Shown here: one piece after another, positions 36,900 through 48,496 of the stretch
Position numbering within the stretch: position 1 is the stretch's first letter
Layout of the letters: every line of letters starts with the position of its first letter
Source of the DNA: Silene latifolia
Lineage: Eukaryota > Streptophyta > Magnoliopsida > Caryophyllales > Caryophyllaceae
DNA: 64,000 nucleotides
Reading direction: 5' to 3'
Assembly: GCF_048544455.1 (NCBI RefSeq)
Contig: NC_133534.1
Coordinates: 86,147,637-86,211,636, forward strand
Notes under the pieces: model-generated
What the model was told of the DNA's origin: nothing
What the model saw: only the letters and a program-made list of their open reading frames with translations
Database searches by the model: none
Program-made: the position numbers and the translations under genes

Positions 36900-37800
36900 A
36901 GACTCGACAAAACGACATGACCCAAACCATCATAGCTCGATTCTAAACTGGACTCGGTGTGACTAAACCCGTGATTGGACTAACATAGCCCATAGGTTTA
37001 AGTGAAACACCCTAAATGGCCTAGCTTGGACGTTTCAGTGGACTATCCTAGACCAATTGGTCGACCCACATGACTCGAAGCCCAAGAGGTGAGCTTGGGT
37101 GACCCAACAAGGCCGTATTCTAGACTCTCGGGGCAAAACACGCCTAGCCTAACACGGCCAGGACCTGGACACGACTCGACGCATTTCATGCTTGGTTAAG
37201 GTTCGAGAAATATTTTGGATTGAATTTAAAAAACGAATGATCGATGAGATTTAAAGTGGGCAGCATGCCGGCTATAAAAGCTCATTTTTGGCCGAAAACT
37301 CTGGTCCTACTTGGGCAGCATTCCGCGTTTTGAAAATCATGCTATTTGTGATAAGTTGTTCAAAAGTTCGGTTTTGAAATCGATACGGAAAGTTTTGAAA
37401 AGACTCGGGAAATTCATTTCGCACATTGTCATTCTCATGTTATAAGGATGTATGCTCCTAGACATCTCTAAGTCTCGCAAGTCTTCTACAAGAAGGTATA
37501 TGCCCTCCATCCTTTTTGGTCTTATAGAGCAAGGGCCTTTAGGTAGAGTACCTAGAAGAGCATCCCCACCATCAAGAACCACGACGAGGCGGAGCGGAAG
37601 CAAGCAATGTGCGAGTTCCTGGCATAGTGGGACGTCGCCCCCCACGCATCACAAAGAAACGCTGGGACGGCCCGGGAAAGTCCTTAAGGGTTTATGCATG
37701 AATCGTAGCACTATGAGTAATGTTTTACTTTCCAATACTTTCTTTTCAAGTTTCACCTCGGAGGAAAAGACCCTAGAAACAAAGTGTAACTAGTCCTCTT
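36900..37800 (-). other. Leader of Ogre-like element between primer-binding site and gag
   Basis: No coding sequence is recognised; the small frames at 37337-37793 have no family pattern. Confidence 0.5.
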
Positions 37801-37820
37801 TTCCCCAAATGAGTCGCCAA
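37801..37820 (-). other. Primer-binding site of Ogre-like element
   Basis: On the - strand TTGGCGACTCATTTGGGGAA lies just inside the LTR end. TGGCGACTC matches the 3' end of a tRNA-Arg, the primer reported for Ogre elements. Confidence 0.75.
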
Positions 37821-37821
37821 A

Positions 37822-40800
37822 TGTGGACAACGCCGCGGAGGCTGCGTCCGCGGGATCCACACTAGGCATAATCGACTCGAGGTTCTATCGAATCGAATTA
37901 AGACAAATTAGAGTCGCCACCAAGTTTTTTGGGAACTTGGAACCGTTCAAGTCAACTTTACACCTTTCATCGAAAAGCATAAAGCCAATCGACTACGAGT
38001 GATTAAAGATAAAGACTTGTACCCTATATCACTCGATTTGAATGACTCTCGTAATCCAATGGTATTTAGACGGATCCACAAACCATAGATTTTGAGTAAG
38101 GGGTGAGGGTACGTGTTAGGAAGCCTATAAGGACACCTAACCCCGCCCGTCAATAACGGCCTCTACTAAGTCAAGTATCGGATTTCAAACAAGGTCGTAG
38201 CTACTGCGATATATGATATGCAAACATCGTTTTAAAACCCTAACATGTGACAACAATTTCTATGTCGTTTTAGATGCAACTAAACTAACTTTGTCAAAGT
38301 TGTAATTTAGCATGTGGGTTGATTGATCTAACAACACATAAAACGAAGCAAACAAGGCTTAAGGGGAATGGGGGAGCCGTTGGGATCTATCCTATTACAA
38401 CCCAGGCATTTCATGCCGACACAACAAGAAATTAAAGATACAACTCGATCTAAAATGCAACGCTATACACAAAACCATACACGACACACTACACGGCCAA
38501 TTCGGCCTAGGGAAACGTGCACAAGGGGGGTGGCCCACGGCTTACATGACTCACGGCCTTGGGTCACTCCTCGTAATGCGTGCTTTCACTTAATCTTATC
38601 GAATTAGACATAGGGCCACACACCAAAGCATGCATTAGCATAAATCGGGCCATGTCGCTTTAAACAACATGCGATTTACTACGCTCTTACATGAATTGGA
38701 GCACAACCATCTAACCAAATAAGACTAAGGTTTTTTCAGAAATCATTTGACTCGATAACGGAAAACTAATTACAAACAAATTACAAAACATGACTCGATA
38801 AACAAAAATAATTACAAGATACGAAATAACGAGATAAAGATAAAAAAGAGCGAGAAAAGGACTACAAAAACACGGCCAAACACGACCTACATATCCTAGC
38901 CTACCCTAATCCTTAGGTTAGATTCATTAGGTTAGATAGATTTGCAAAGCGAGTTAGGAAACGAGTTAGAAAACAAGTTAGAAACGACGTTGATCGATTG
39001 AGAAGATGTCACGCGAATGCGTATTCTACACGGCCTAAAGGGTCGAATTAGGTCAAGAAATTATAAGATTAACGCTTACTCATCGAGTGTAGATAGGAAG
39101 GTGCTAATCACGCGCTCCTATGCTAGCGAGAAATCGAGTGAAAAGAGAGATGCATTCAATTAGGTCATAGAATTGTTAGTCAATTTTTAAAGCTATGTCG
39201 ATGCCACCTAACATGTCTAATTAGGTTATTTAATCGATCTAAAGTCGTCTAAGTGAATCATATGTTAACAAGCAGGGGTCAAACTAACATGTGACGGGTC
39301 CTAGGGTAGCTCGAATTGGTCGAAACAAACGAGGGATCAAAAGCGAGGAACGAAGTTAGAAATCGTTTTATTAATGCCCTACCTTGAACACGAGGATATG
39401 TAAATGAGACGGGGTGTACGACCGACCGATGTGGCGGATTTCTTTCCCATCTCAAGTCAACGCGGGTGTTCATGGTGGTACTTTAACTCATACTCGGACT
39501 AAACTAGTTTCATAGTTAACGATATCAAACGATAAACAAAACGATAAACAATGTAAAACGAAACAATAAAAAACAAACATAAAAAAACCGAAATAAAAAG
39601 GAAAAAAGGAGGATTTGATGCACCCTCAACCTACATGTATCGTTGACACCGTCTAGGGTCGTAATCGATCGTAGATTTTATCTCGAGAGGCCGTCGTCGA
39701 CGAAGGAACAAAGCAATAACACGTTTTTTTGCAAATCTAGACAGCAACTTTCAAACTGCAATTTCTCACTCGTTTCACGATGAAAATTAGATTTAAAAGA
39801 TGTTTTGAAAACTAGAAAGAGATTAGAACAAAGATCTTAAAAAAAACCACGCTCTTTCTGAGTTATTGGGCACGAAAAACGAGCACAAACAGAACTGGAC
39901 AGACAGGAAAAGCCGCGAAAACAGAGTGTATGACACTCTGTTTTTCGAGGGGATTCGTGTACTCTCAAGGGCAATTTGGCTCGTGAATCTTTGTCTAAGA
40001 TGTAGATGGATGTTGTGTGGTTAATTAGGAACAAGAAACTCGAATTTTGATGGAGGTTTGAGGGTTGAACGAAGGGTTCCAAAGAGGACACACAAACTGA
40101 TTCTCATATTTGTATGTCGGTTTTGTCGAGGGTTTTTGAGAGGCAATTAGGGTTTGTTTCTGGAGTTTAAAGCTTTTAAGTGACGGTAGTATGTATGTAG
40201 AACTTAGAGGAATGAAAGTATGGCAGAAGGGAGGTATTTATAGGGAGTTAAAATAGGGTAAAAGAGAGCAACAAGCAGTCGGGCTGCTCTGTTTCGCTGC
40301 TGCTGTCCAGCAGCTATTGTGAGCTCGTGTAGGGTTTTGGAGGGGTTTTTCTTGGTGGTTAAGCTAGGTTAATATGGGTAGGATACTAGGGTATGGATTA
40401 GGGTTAATGGGCACGGGTTTAAGTGGTGTTTGGAGCGGGTTTGGGGCTGTTTAGTGGACTCGGGTTGAAGGGTGACGGACTGGTTTGTGCTGCTGTTTGG
40501 GGCTCGAAAATAAGGAGGTATGGACGTGGGTTTGCATGGTATTAGGGCCTGGTTATGAGGGTGAGTGATGGGTTGGGTTATGGGTCAAGAGTTGGTTCGA
40601 GTTTGCTTCGAAAATCGTGCCCAAATCAAGTTGAAAACGAGCTCAAAACGCGTATAAAATCGTCGTAAAAAACGAGTTCTTCAAATACGATTTATAAAAC
40701 GATTTAAATTGATTTTTCAAATCAATTAACTAAAGAATGATTTTTCACATCAAAAAATATATTTTATTTTCAATAAAATAAATTTAAGAAAATAAATTCA

Positions 40801-41012
40801 AGTTAAAACAATAAAATGAATTCACTCAAAAAAAACATTTAATTTAAATATCATTTAAATTAATAAAATACTTCGTCTACAACGCTCATTCTACATCGTA
40901 AACCGAGCCCAAATAATGACAATGACAACTAAAGAATACATGTGTCCTATCATCATCGGGTGTTTGTCGGGTTCTCTATAAATTCCAATATCGACGGATA
41001 CGGGTATCTACA
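37822..41012 (-). repeat. 5' LTR of Ogre-like element (3.19 kb)
   Basis: It starts TGTAGATACC on the - strand at 41012 and ends ...CCACA at 37822. Bases 40086-41012 repeat in the truncated LTR at 31214-32140. A GAGTCGCCACCAA block near 37911 is shared with the solo LTR near 2619. A - strand TATAAATA at 40235-40242 is a likely promoter. No genes are seen; the small frames are LTR noise. Confidence 0.85.
40235..40242 (-). promoter_or_regulatory. LTR promoter TATA box (Ogre-like element)
   Basis: The - strand reads CCCTATAAATACC inside the 5' LTR. The same motif is at 31364-31371 in the truncated copy and at 4396-4403 in the solo LTR. Confidence 0.6.
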
Positions 41013-41480
41013 CCCTGCATTCGGCCGAGGCGAAGGATCACAAGGGCACAAAGGCTATCCTTGCTCAGAGGGAGAAGGATATTAAAACGCTGAAAACCGT
41101 CATCATCCCTGACATGTGTGCCCGGTACCGGGACCAAGCTGAAGATGCTACCAGGGATGCGATTAAAGAGCTCCTTCCTGAAGGCTCCTTCCCGTGGCAA
41201 GATTTTGACAGGCTTCTGGATGAGAAGGCTGCTGCTGCGGAGGCCAAGGCCGCGGATGAGGCGAAGGCGGCAAAGGCCGCTCAAGAGGCTGCGGAGAAGG
41301 CGGCCCGGGATGCTAGGGTGAAGGAGGCCAGAGAGGAGGCTGAGAGGGCAAAGGCAAGTGAAGCTGCCAAGCTTTCTTCTGGGCCGCCCACCGTTGGTGA
41401 TCTTTGCTCTGCTGCCGGTGGCGAGCAAAGCAACAAGCATAGGGAGACGGGCGGTCGTCACCGATTCACCCGGTCCTTCG
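41013..41480 (+). pseudogene. Antisense extra gene, 3' part (coiled coil)
   Basis: The reading frame resumes to the right of the Ogre-like insert as TLHSAEAKDHKG..., in phase with the exon cut at 31213. A long charged coiled coil follows, rich in Glu, Ala, Lys (AAEAKAADEAKAAKAAQEAAEK). Coiled-coil C-termini are usual for this antisense family. The frame stays open to 41800, but the last 100 codons look like untranslated sequence, so the true stop is uncertain. Confidence 0.65.
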
Positions 41481-41671
41481 AGACGACTTCCACTGTTCGG
41501 GGCCAACTATTGAGCCTTTCCTCCCTGCCATCCTTTTGGCGCTTCAAGTCTTATGTTTGTAACCTTTTGTTGTACCTTCTTTTTTTTTTGATAAACTTTG
41601 GTAGGTTGTGTTTAGGCTATCCCTATGGGGACGGCCGTCGACTTTGTTTTGCCCCACCTGTAAACATTTTT

Positions 41672-41677
41672 AATAAA
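41672..41677 (+). terminator. Candidate polyadenylation signal of antisense gene
   Basis: AATAAA lies about 200 bp after the coiled-coil segment in T-rich sequence on the same strand as the antisense gene. Confidence 0.45.
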
Positions 41678-41689
41678 GTTTGTCTATTT

Positions 41690-42265
41690 GTCTTCGGCTT
41701 GGCCGAGGCTTTGATCTCATTCTCCATTGAGTTGTCTTCTTACGTTTTTAACATATTGAGCAATTTTTCGTTTTACCTTCGGCTTGGCCGAGGCAATTAG
41801 ATTGCGTACCTCAACTGTACTTAAACGTTTTTAAACATGTTGGCATGTCGGTCGCTTCCTCCTCCACTCCCGGTCTTAGCCGAGGCGGTCAGATTTGCGC
41901 TTCCCAACTGCTGTTGTGAACATGTTAGCGTATCGGTCGTTTTCCCGTCACTCCCGGCTTTGGCCGAGGCAATCGAGGTTACGGCTCGACAGCGTTCGTA
42001 TCTATAGACATATTGATCGCTTCCTCTGCCACTCCCGGATTGGCCGGGGCAACTAGATTTGCGTTCTCAACTGTACTTATACGTTCTTAAGCATGTTGGT
42101 CGCTTTCGCGAGTATCAACTGCATTTGTAGTGACTGCCCGGCTGGCGTCTACTAAGCATGTTGGTCGCTTTTGCGAGTATCAACTGCCATTGTAGTGACT
42201 GCCCGGCTTTGGCCGTGGCGTCTACTAGTGACTGCCCGGCTTTGGCCGTGGCGTCTACCTTGGTA
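41690..42265 (-). repeat. Degenerate tandem repeats between integrase and antisense gene
   Basis: Five or six units of roughly 100-130 bp carry 'cggctttggccgaggc', 'aactgtacttaaacgttttt' and 'catgttggtcgctt'. Two almost identical 60-bp units lie at 42087-42215, and a short direct repeat of 'gtgactgcccggctttggcc' is at 42196-42254. Amplified tandem repeats are a described property of Retand elements. Confidence 0.7.
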
Positions 42266-42449
42266 CGACTACGGAGGGGACTCTTCATTTTGATGGAAAA
42301 CTTGGATCACTCTTCATTAGATATAATCACGCGTTGGGGTGCCCACAACGGTCTCGGACACCTCTGCCGCTATATGAAGTATATTCTAAGGTTATCTGTA
42401 TTCCAGTGGCTCATTAGAGGCACACCCTCCATGTCTGTCAGCCGGTATG

Positions 42450-43472
42450 TCCCCGGCCTCATTTCTTCCACTACCTTGTAGGATCCTTCCCAGTTGGCCG
42501 TCATTTTACCATGGATGTTTCCTTTGTTTGTTGCGGCCGACTTTCTTAGGACTAGATCTCATACTCTTAACTTCCTTTTGTGGACCCTACGGTTGTATGC
42601 TCTTCTCATTCGGTTTTGATATACTGCCAAGTTGAGCCATGCCGTATCTCGACTTTCTTCGACCAGGTCTAGGGAGGCTCTCAGGCCTTAATCATTTTCG
42701 ACTGGGTCAAAGGTTTGCGTTCTAAATGTCGGCACCGCTGCTTCAATTGGCATGACAGCCTCAGACCCATAGACTAGGTGGAATGGACTGTACCCTGTTG
42801 CTTCTTTTTCCGTGGTTCGAAGTGACTACAGGACGCCGGGTAGTTTATCAGCCCATCTTCCCTTTAGATCTTCAACCTTCTTTTTCAACCCGTTCAATAT
42901 TGTTTTATTAGCGCCTCCTCCTTTGCCCGTTGCTACGAGGGTGGCAGACGGAGGAGTATACGAATTTGATACCGAGCTCTTCCGGCCGAGTTCATCACCA
43001 TGTCACTCCAAAACTCTCGGCCGTGGTCAAATACCATGACTTGGGGTAACCCAAAACGAGTTATGATGTTCTCCCAAATCACCTTTCTTACGGCCGCCGT
43101 GGTCTTGGCGGTACCGCGACGACCTCGACCCATTTGGTGAAGTAGTCAACGGCGACGATCAGGTACTTCCTTCCTCAGGAGGCCGTCGGAAAGGGTCCTA
43201 GTAAATCCATCCCCCATTGTGCAAATGGTAGGGGACTAAATCTGGTTGCGGGTCTCGGGAAGGTGCATGTACACGGAGCATGCATCGACAATTCTTGCAC
43301 TTCTTGGTTTTGGCCCTGGAATCTTTCAAAGCATGGTAGGCCGAAGTAGCCGGCTCGGAGAGCTTTGTGGGCTAGCGTTCTCGCCCCCATGTGATGTCCG
43401 CAGATGTCTTCGTGAATCTCTGTCAGTATAAGCTCCGCGTCTACCGGGCCGACACATTTCCCAGTGGTCTTA
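42450..43472 (-). pseudogene. Tat integrase, frameshifted
   Basis: This would insert the cDNA into the genome. On the - strand, in broken frames: an H2C2-type zinc-finger region (IHEDICGHHMGARTLAHKALRAG, 43440-43350), first catalytic Asp in QWGMDLLGPFP (about 43205), 'VAVDYFTKWVEV' (about 43160-43125), second Asp in MVFDHGREF (about 43040). The third acidic residue and C-terminal domain are not readable. At least two frameshifts lie between these blocks. Confidence 0.8.
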
Positions 43473-44564
43473 TCACGGACCTTCGTATAATTCTCCTTCG
43501 AACACCAAGTACCTTGTGGCGATCCTTCTTATCTTCTGAGAGAGACTGCGGTCCTCCGGTAACTCTTTTGTCAGCTTGTATTTCATTATCGGAGTCATCC
43601 ACGTCGTCTCGGCTTCGATGTCGCCCACCATGCCGACGGTCTCAGTGATGCTTTTATCATTTCTGATATCCACCAGCAAGACGGTTCGGTGACATTCTTG
43701 ATGCTTGAGCGGCAAGTTTTGAGAGGCGTCGGCTCGGTTGTTCTCGGACACTGGGATGCACCTTTGTATTTGGAAAGATTTCAATTTTGCGGTGTCAGCT
43801 TTTACCCTTTCCAGGTACCTTACCATCCCATCGTCTCGAGCCTCATACTCTCCTCGGATTTGATTAGTCACTAAGAGTGAGTCTGTCTTCAACACAATGT
43901 GTTCCGCCCCGGCAGCTCTAGCTAACTCGACTCCATTTATCACCGCCTCATATTCGGATTCGTTATTTGAGGCCGAGAAGGTAAACTTCAAGGCGTACTC
44001 AAACTCGTCCCCGTTAGGGCTGGTGATAAGGATGCCGGCTCCTGAGCTGTTCGCCGTGGAGGACCCGTCGGTATACACTTCCCACACACCGGGATGTGAT
44101 TCTTCTTGATATGTGCACTCGGCCAGGAAGTCTGCGAGTGCCTGCCCCTTTATCGAAGGCCTCGGCTTGTACTGAATGCCAAAGCCGGAGAGCTCCACTA
44201 CCCATTTGATAAGTCTGCCGGATTTTTCGAATTTTTCTAACGCTTTCTCCAATGGCTGGTCGGTTAAGACCGTCACGGGATGCGCGTCGAAGTAGGGTTT
44301 CAGTTTCCTTGCGGCAACGACGACGGCGAACGCTGCTTTTTCGATCAGTGGGTAATTTCTTTTGGCGGCCAGCAGTGTATGGCTGATAAAGTAAATTGGG
44401 TGTTGCTGCTTATTTTCTTCCCTAACGATTACGGCACTGACCGTGGCCGAGGTAACTGCTAAGTATAGACATAGTGTCTCCCCCAGCATCGGCCTGGACA
44501 GGGTCGGTAGTGTCAGAAGGTGAGCTTTCAGTTGCCTGAAAGCTATGCTCTGTTCCGCCCCCAC
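43473..44564 (-). pseudogene. pol: Tat RT-RNase H plus archaeal-type RNase H
   Basis: The open frame of 363 codons lies between frameshifts. Residues about 1-150 carry the retroviral-type RNase H of Gypsy elements (PIYFISHTLLAAKRNYPLIEKAAFAV..., VLTDQPLEKALEK). Residues about 165-285 form a second RNase H of archaeal type, with VYTDGSS, ESEYEAVINGVELA and KTDSLLVTNQI giving the D-E-D catalytic residues. The last about 70 residues start the linker to integrase. Two RNase H domains in a row are diagnostic of the Tat lineage. The frame is broken at both ends. Confidence 0.88.
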
Positions 44565-44733
44565 CTAAAGTCTTTGTTCCCTTTCAGCACTTTAAAGAAC
44601 GGAGTGCTCTTGTCGGCCGACCGAGAGATGAAACGGGCGAGAGCCGCCATCCTTCCGGTCAGCATCATAACCTCTTTTCGATTTCTCGGCTCCGGCAGCA
44701 GTCTAGTATTGCTTGGACTTTCTCGGATTGGCA

Positions 44734-46290
44734 TCAATTCCCCCCGGCGCCGACAAGCACGCCGAGGAACTTGCCGGCCCGGACACCGAAGTTGCATTTC
44801 ATTGGGTTAAGCTTCATCTTATATTTCCTTAGTGAACAAAATGTTTCGCTCAAATCGGTCAAGTGCTCGCTGTCAGACTTGCTTTTTACAATAGCATCGT
44901 CGACGTAAGCCTCGATGTTTCCCCCTTTTTTATCTCGAAACACTTTGTCCACCAGCCTAGTGTAAGTTGCGCCAGCGTTCTTCAAACCGAACGGCATCAT
45001 TTTATACATGTATGTGCCGTTACCGGTGATGAATGCGCACTTAGGCATGTCTTCTTCGGCCATAAACACCTGATGATACCCTGAGAAGGCGTCTAGCAGG
45101 CTTAGCATGGTGTAGCCTGCCGTTGCGTCAATTAAACAATCTATTCGAGGCAAGGGATAACAATCTTTAGGGCACGCTTTATTAAGATTGGTAAAATCAA
45201 CACACATCCTCCACGCCCCTGGCGATTTCCTCACCATTACAACATTGGCTAGCCACTCAGGGTAAGTACAAGGCATGATAAAGCCCGCCGCTAATAGTTT
45301 GTCTACTTCAGCTTTGATGGCCTCATCCTTCTCGGCCGAGGAGTTCCTCATCTTCTGCTTGACAGGGCGAGCGGTGGAGAGTACGTTCAGCTTGTGAACG
45401 ATCACCTCCCGGCTCACGCCTGGCATCTCGGCGGCCGAGTATGCGAAGACATCTTTGTTCTTCCTCAGCAGGTCTAGGAGATCGGCTCTGAATTTTGGCT
45501 CCAGGCCGACATCGACAGTTACGGTGCGCCCTGGGTCAATTTCCACTTCCTCGGTCTCGGCTCCTTCGACCATGGCGACGTTGGTGTTCATCAGATCACC
45601 CTCCTGCTGTAAGGATGGACTCTTCCCTTTCTCTGATTTCTTCGCCACTTTGAGGGATTGTATGTTGCACCCCCTGGCAGATACTTGGACATTGACTATT
45701 TCGTCTCTTTCGTCCTTCGAGACGAGCTTTAGTGCTTCCCCCCGGTCCGAGACGTATATCAAGGTCAGGGCCCGGATGGACATCACCGCATCGGCCTCGC
45801 TCAAAGTGACTCGGCCTATGAGAACATTGTAGGCAGACGAACCATCAATAACCACGAACTCAGATAAAACATTTTTAGCCGCGTCCGCTTGGCCGAACAT
45901 CACCGGCAGTCTGATTGACCCTAGGGGTACCAGGCCGGCCCCAGAGAAGCTGTATAGCGGGTTAGCGCAGGGGCTTAGGTCTCCAATCTTCAGACCGAGA
46001 TTAAGAAAGCACTCCCTGAACATGATGTTCGTGTAGGCGCCTGTGTCAATTAGGCACCTTTTGACCAAGTGGTTTGCTATGTCTAGGTGGACTACGAGCG
46101 GGTCGTTGTGCGGGGCGACGACTCCTTCGTAGTCCTTCTTTCCGATGGTTATATCGGGGATTGTGGAAGCGGGAATCGCTGTTTTGGGCACAAAGTTGAT
46201 GGCTTGGTATAGCTCATTCAGGTGCCGTTTGTGCCCATTAGCTGACCCACCGTTCTCGTTTCCCCCGATGACAACCTGGATCACTCCCAT
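44734..46290 (-). pseudogene. pol: Tat aspartic protease and reverse transcriptase
   Basis: This is 518 open codons. The protease signature CLIDTGAYTNIMF is near residue 85. RT covers about residues 290-515, with WRMCVDFTNLNKACPKD, DAFSGYHQVF, MPFGLKNAGATY and the catalytic YVDDAIVKS all present. The frame ends by frameshift just after KFLGVLV, so the thumb and connection continue in another frame into the RNase H segment. Upstream gag is in different frames. Apart from the shifts, the active-site residues look intact. Confidence 0.9.
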
Positions 46291-47818
46291 CCGCTGGAAT
46301 ACTGATTTTCTATTCGCCCGTCGGAGCTTGTTTCTGGGCCTCCAGCTACATACTTGCTGAGGGCCCCCTTTCGGATCAGCTCTTCGATGGCGTTCCTCAG
46401 ATGCCGACAGTTGTCGGTCTTATGGCCGGTCTGGCCGGGGTACTCGCAAAACTGGCTTGTGCCGCCGTCCTCCCTCGCCTTGGGGGCCTTGCCCATTTCT
46501 GCCCTTCAGTCTTGCTTAGGGTAAAGACCTCGGATGGTGATTTGACCAGGGGGGTGAGACTACTGTACCGCTTCTGGGTGTATGGTCCTGAACTCCCCCC
46601 GGCGCCCGCCGAGTTCTGTTTCCTATTAAATCTCTCCGCCCATGACCTATTCGCGTCATGGCGTCCTTCATCTACGTTGTCCCGGCGGCTCTTCCTCTCT
46701 GGGTGCCCAGCTTCACTGTGGCCTACCCAGGTCTTGTGATAGTCCTCCACCTTTACGGCTCGGTCGGCCATCTTTCTGGCGGTGTCTAGGTTGAGGTCCT
46801 CGCACTTGATCAGCTCGTTTTTGAACTCGCCTTTCGGGAGGCCTTTCATCAGTGCGAAGGCCGCCAGTTCGGTGTTTAGCTCACGGATCTGCTGAACTTT
46901 TGCGTCGAATCTCTTCACGTAGCTCCGGAGAGACTCGTCCTCCCATGTCGGATAGTGAGGAGATCTGATGTTTCCACGGCCCTTCTCTTGTTGCAAGCAT
47001 ACTGGGCTATGAAATTGTCCCTCAGGTCGGCATAACAGTATACCGAGCCATTAGGTAGCCCCTTGTACCAACTCTGGGCCATCCCATGCGGTCGTTGGGA
47101 AGACTCGGCACCACACCTCATCAGGCTGCTCCCATACCGACATGTACGACTCGAAAGCCTCGGCATGGTCGGTTGGGTCGCTATCCCCTTTTTATGATAG
47201 GGGCGGCAGCTTCAGTTTAGTCGGCACAGAGACTTCGAGGACATAGGCACTGAGGGGCTATCTGACCACGTGTCGAATGACACGCGGCGATCGGCTCCTC
47301 GCAACCTTAGTCCGGCTTCTCTCCATCTGGCGGGAAGGGCTTCTTGTTGTCCGACTTTGGAGAGTCGGACTTCTTTCATTTCTTCGGGGGTGGCCTCATT
47401 GTTGCCGCGGCGACGTTGTCCTCCCGCGAGTGGGGGAAGGACTTTGGTCTGCCACAAGCACCACGGGCTCCGCCGGCGTCCTCGCATGGCCAGCTCCTTG
47501 TATCGCTCCGGTCAAGTTGTTCGGAGTCACTTTATGGACCCTGGTCACCTGTGGGTGCGCTGCCGTCACCGTCGTCGTGACGGGGGTGATCGGCGTACTA
47601 CCCATCAGGTCCAGGAATAGCTTCAGTTTGGCTGCATCGACCACATGTCCCATGATAGTGACTTGGCCGGTAGGCAGCGGTGTTTCTGGCTCTTTCGGCA
47701 TCCCGTACGCCGGTTCGATGACTCGGCCGGTGGGGGGCTGCCCGATTTCAGAATTAGGGAACGTGTCATCCTGGAAGAATGCAGTTCCTTCACTCTTAGT
47801 TTCTTGTTGCTTTGACAT
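46281..47818 (-). pseudogene. gag: Tat gag, broken by frameshifts
   Basis: The - strand ATG at 47818 (MSKQQETKSEG) starts a Pro/Thr-rich N-terminus (to 47396). The core gag domain follows in other frames: 'AQSWYKGLPNGSVYCYADLRDNFIAQY' (about 47085-47000), then 'RSYVKRFDAKVQQIRELNTELAAFALMKGL' (46930-46840). A Cys/His block FCEYPGQTGHKTDNC (about 46450) precedes 'ELIRKGALSKYV'. At least three frame changes separate these pieces. The order is that of Tat-lineage gag and leads directly into protease. Confidence 0.85.
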
Positions 47819-47891
47819 CTTCTTAGCTTGCTGAGTGGGTTTTTTTTTTTTTTTTTTTTTGTAAGGGAGGTGACTAGCTTTTAGTATCTAT

Positions 47892-47910
47892 CCCCACAGA
47901 CGGCGCCAAT
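47892..47910 (-). other. Primer-binding site of Tat element
   Basis: On the - strand the first bases after the 5' LTR read ATTGGCGCCGTCTGTGGGGA. TGGCGCCGT matches the 3' end of plant tRNA-Asp, with differences further in. A poly-T run (47840-47860) lies between it and gag. Confidence 0.8.
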
Positions 47911-48491
47911 TGTTCCGGGTGTAATTCCGGAGCAGGATTATGACCACTTAAGCTTATAGAATGACGTCGTTTGCTTGTCTCTTCCTTTCGCTCTCTCCTG
48001 TAAAGATGAAAAAACTGAGGGCTCGGCTTGATACCGAGCGTACTCACTCCGACGCTCAAGTCAGTGAACTTAAAGAGATAAGTTGTGTGTTAACTTGGCA
48101 AAGTATATTGTAGAGAGATAAGGGAGTTTATACTAGATTTTCGGTTAGTTTTTGGATCCTTTTCTCAATGAGAGAAGTGGAGTATTTATAGACTTTCACC
48201 TTTTGTCACGTAGTGGCCAAGTGGCCAAGTGGCTAGCAGGTGGAAAGACTATCTTACCCTCGGCCGAGGGACCCATGCCGGGCCGGTAGGCCTGATTGAC
48301 TCCATGCCGAGGGGACTGGATGTGAGTACGCGGATATGCCTCTCGGCCGGCTAGTTGCCGAGACCGAGACCCAAGTGACAGGCCGACTGGCTGCGTCGGT
48401 TAGGCTGTCTAATACGTTGACTTGCTGTCTTTTGGCTTTGACCTTGCTCAATATGTTGACTCGGTCAGCGGGTGCAGAATATGCCCCATCA
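47911..48491 (-). repeat. 5' LTR of Tat element (right copy)
   Basis: This is a direct repeat of 28498-29077, followed by the GTAAG target copy at 48492-48496. A - strand TATAAATA at 48183-48190 is the likely promoter of the gag-pol transcript. Confidence 0.95.
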
Positions 48492-48496
48492 GTAAG

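Larger units (their letters stand above)
31214..41012 (-). mobile_element. Ogre-like Gypsy element, gag only, 3' LTR truncated
   Basis: On the - strand: 5' LTR 41012-37822 (TGTAGATACC...TTGTCCACA), primer-binding site starting TTGGCGACTC (37820-37801, tRNA-Arg-like as known for Ogre), gag (36716-35754), a long non-coding region, polypurine tract GTGGGGGCTCA, and a 3' LTR of which only the first about 927 bp remain (32140-31214). No protease, RT or integrase is seen. The LTR overlap differs at roughly a dozen sites by eye. It splits the antisense gene of the Tat element. Confidence 0.85.
28498..48491 (-). mobile_element. Tat/Retand-like Gypsy retrotransposon, 20 kb with a nested insert
   Basis: The LTRs are 28498-29077 and 47911-48491 (about 580 bp, TGTTCC...CATCA on the + strand) with target duplication GTAAG (28493-28497 and 48492-48496). 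The - strand gives LTR, a primer-binding site starting TTGGCGCCGTC, gag, protease-RT, RNase H, archaeal-type RNase H, integrase, a tandem-repeat zone, a gene on the opposite strand, then a polypurine tract and LTR. Dual RNase H and an antisense extra gene are known marks of the Tat lineage. The LTRs differ at about 14 positions by eye. An Ogre-like element sits inside the antisense gene. Confidence 0.95.

Noticed and set aside
41013..41017. CCCTG as target duplication of the Ogre-like element
   Set aside because: No matching copy exists next to 31213; the left LTR is truncated, so its original flank is gone.
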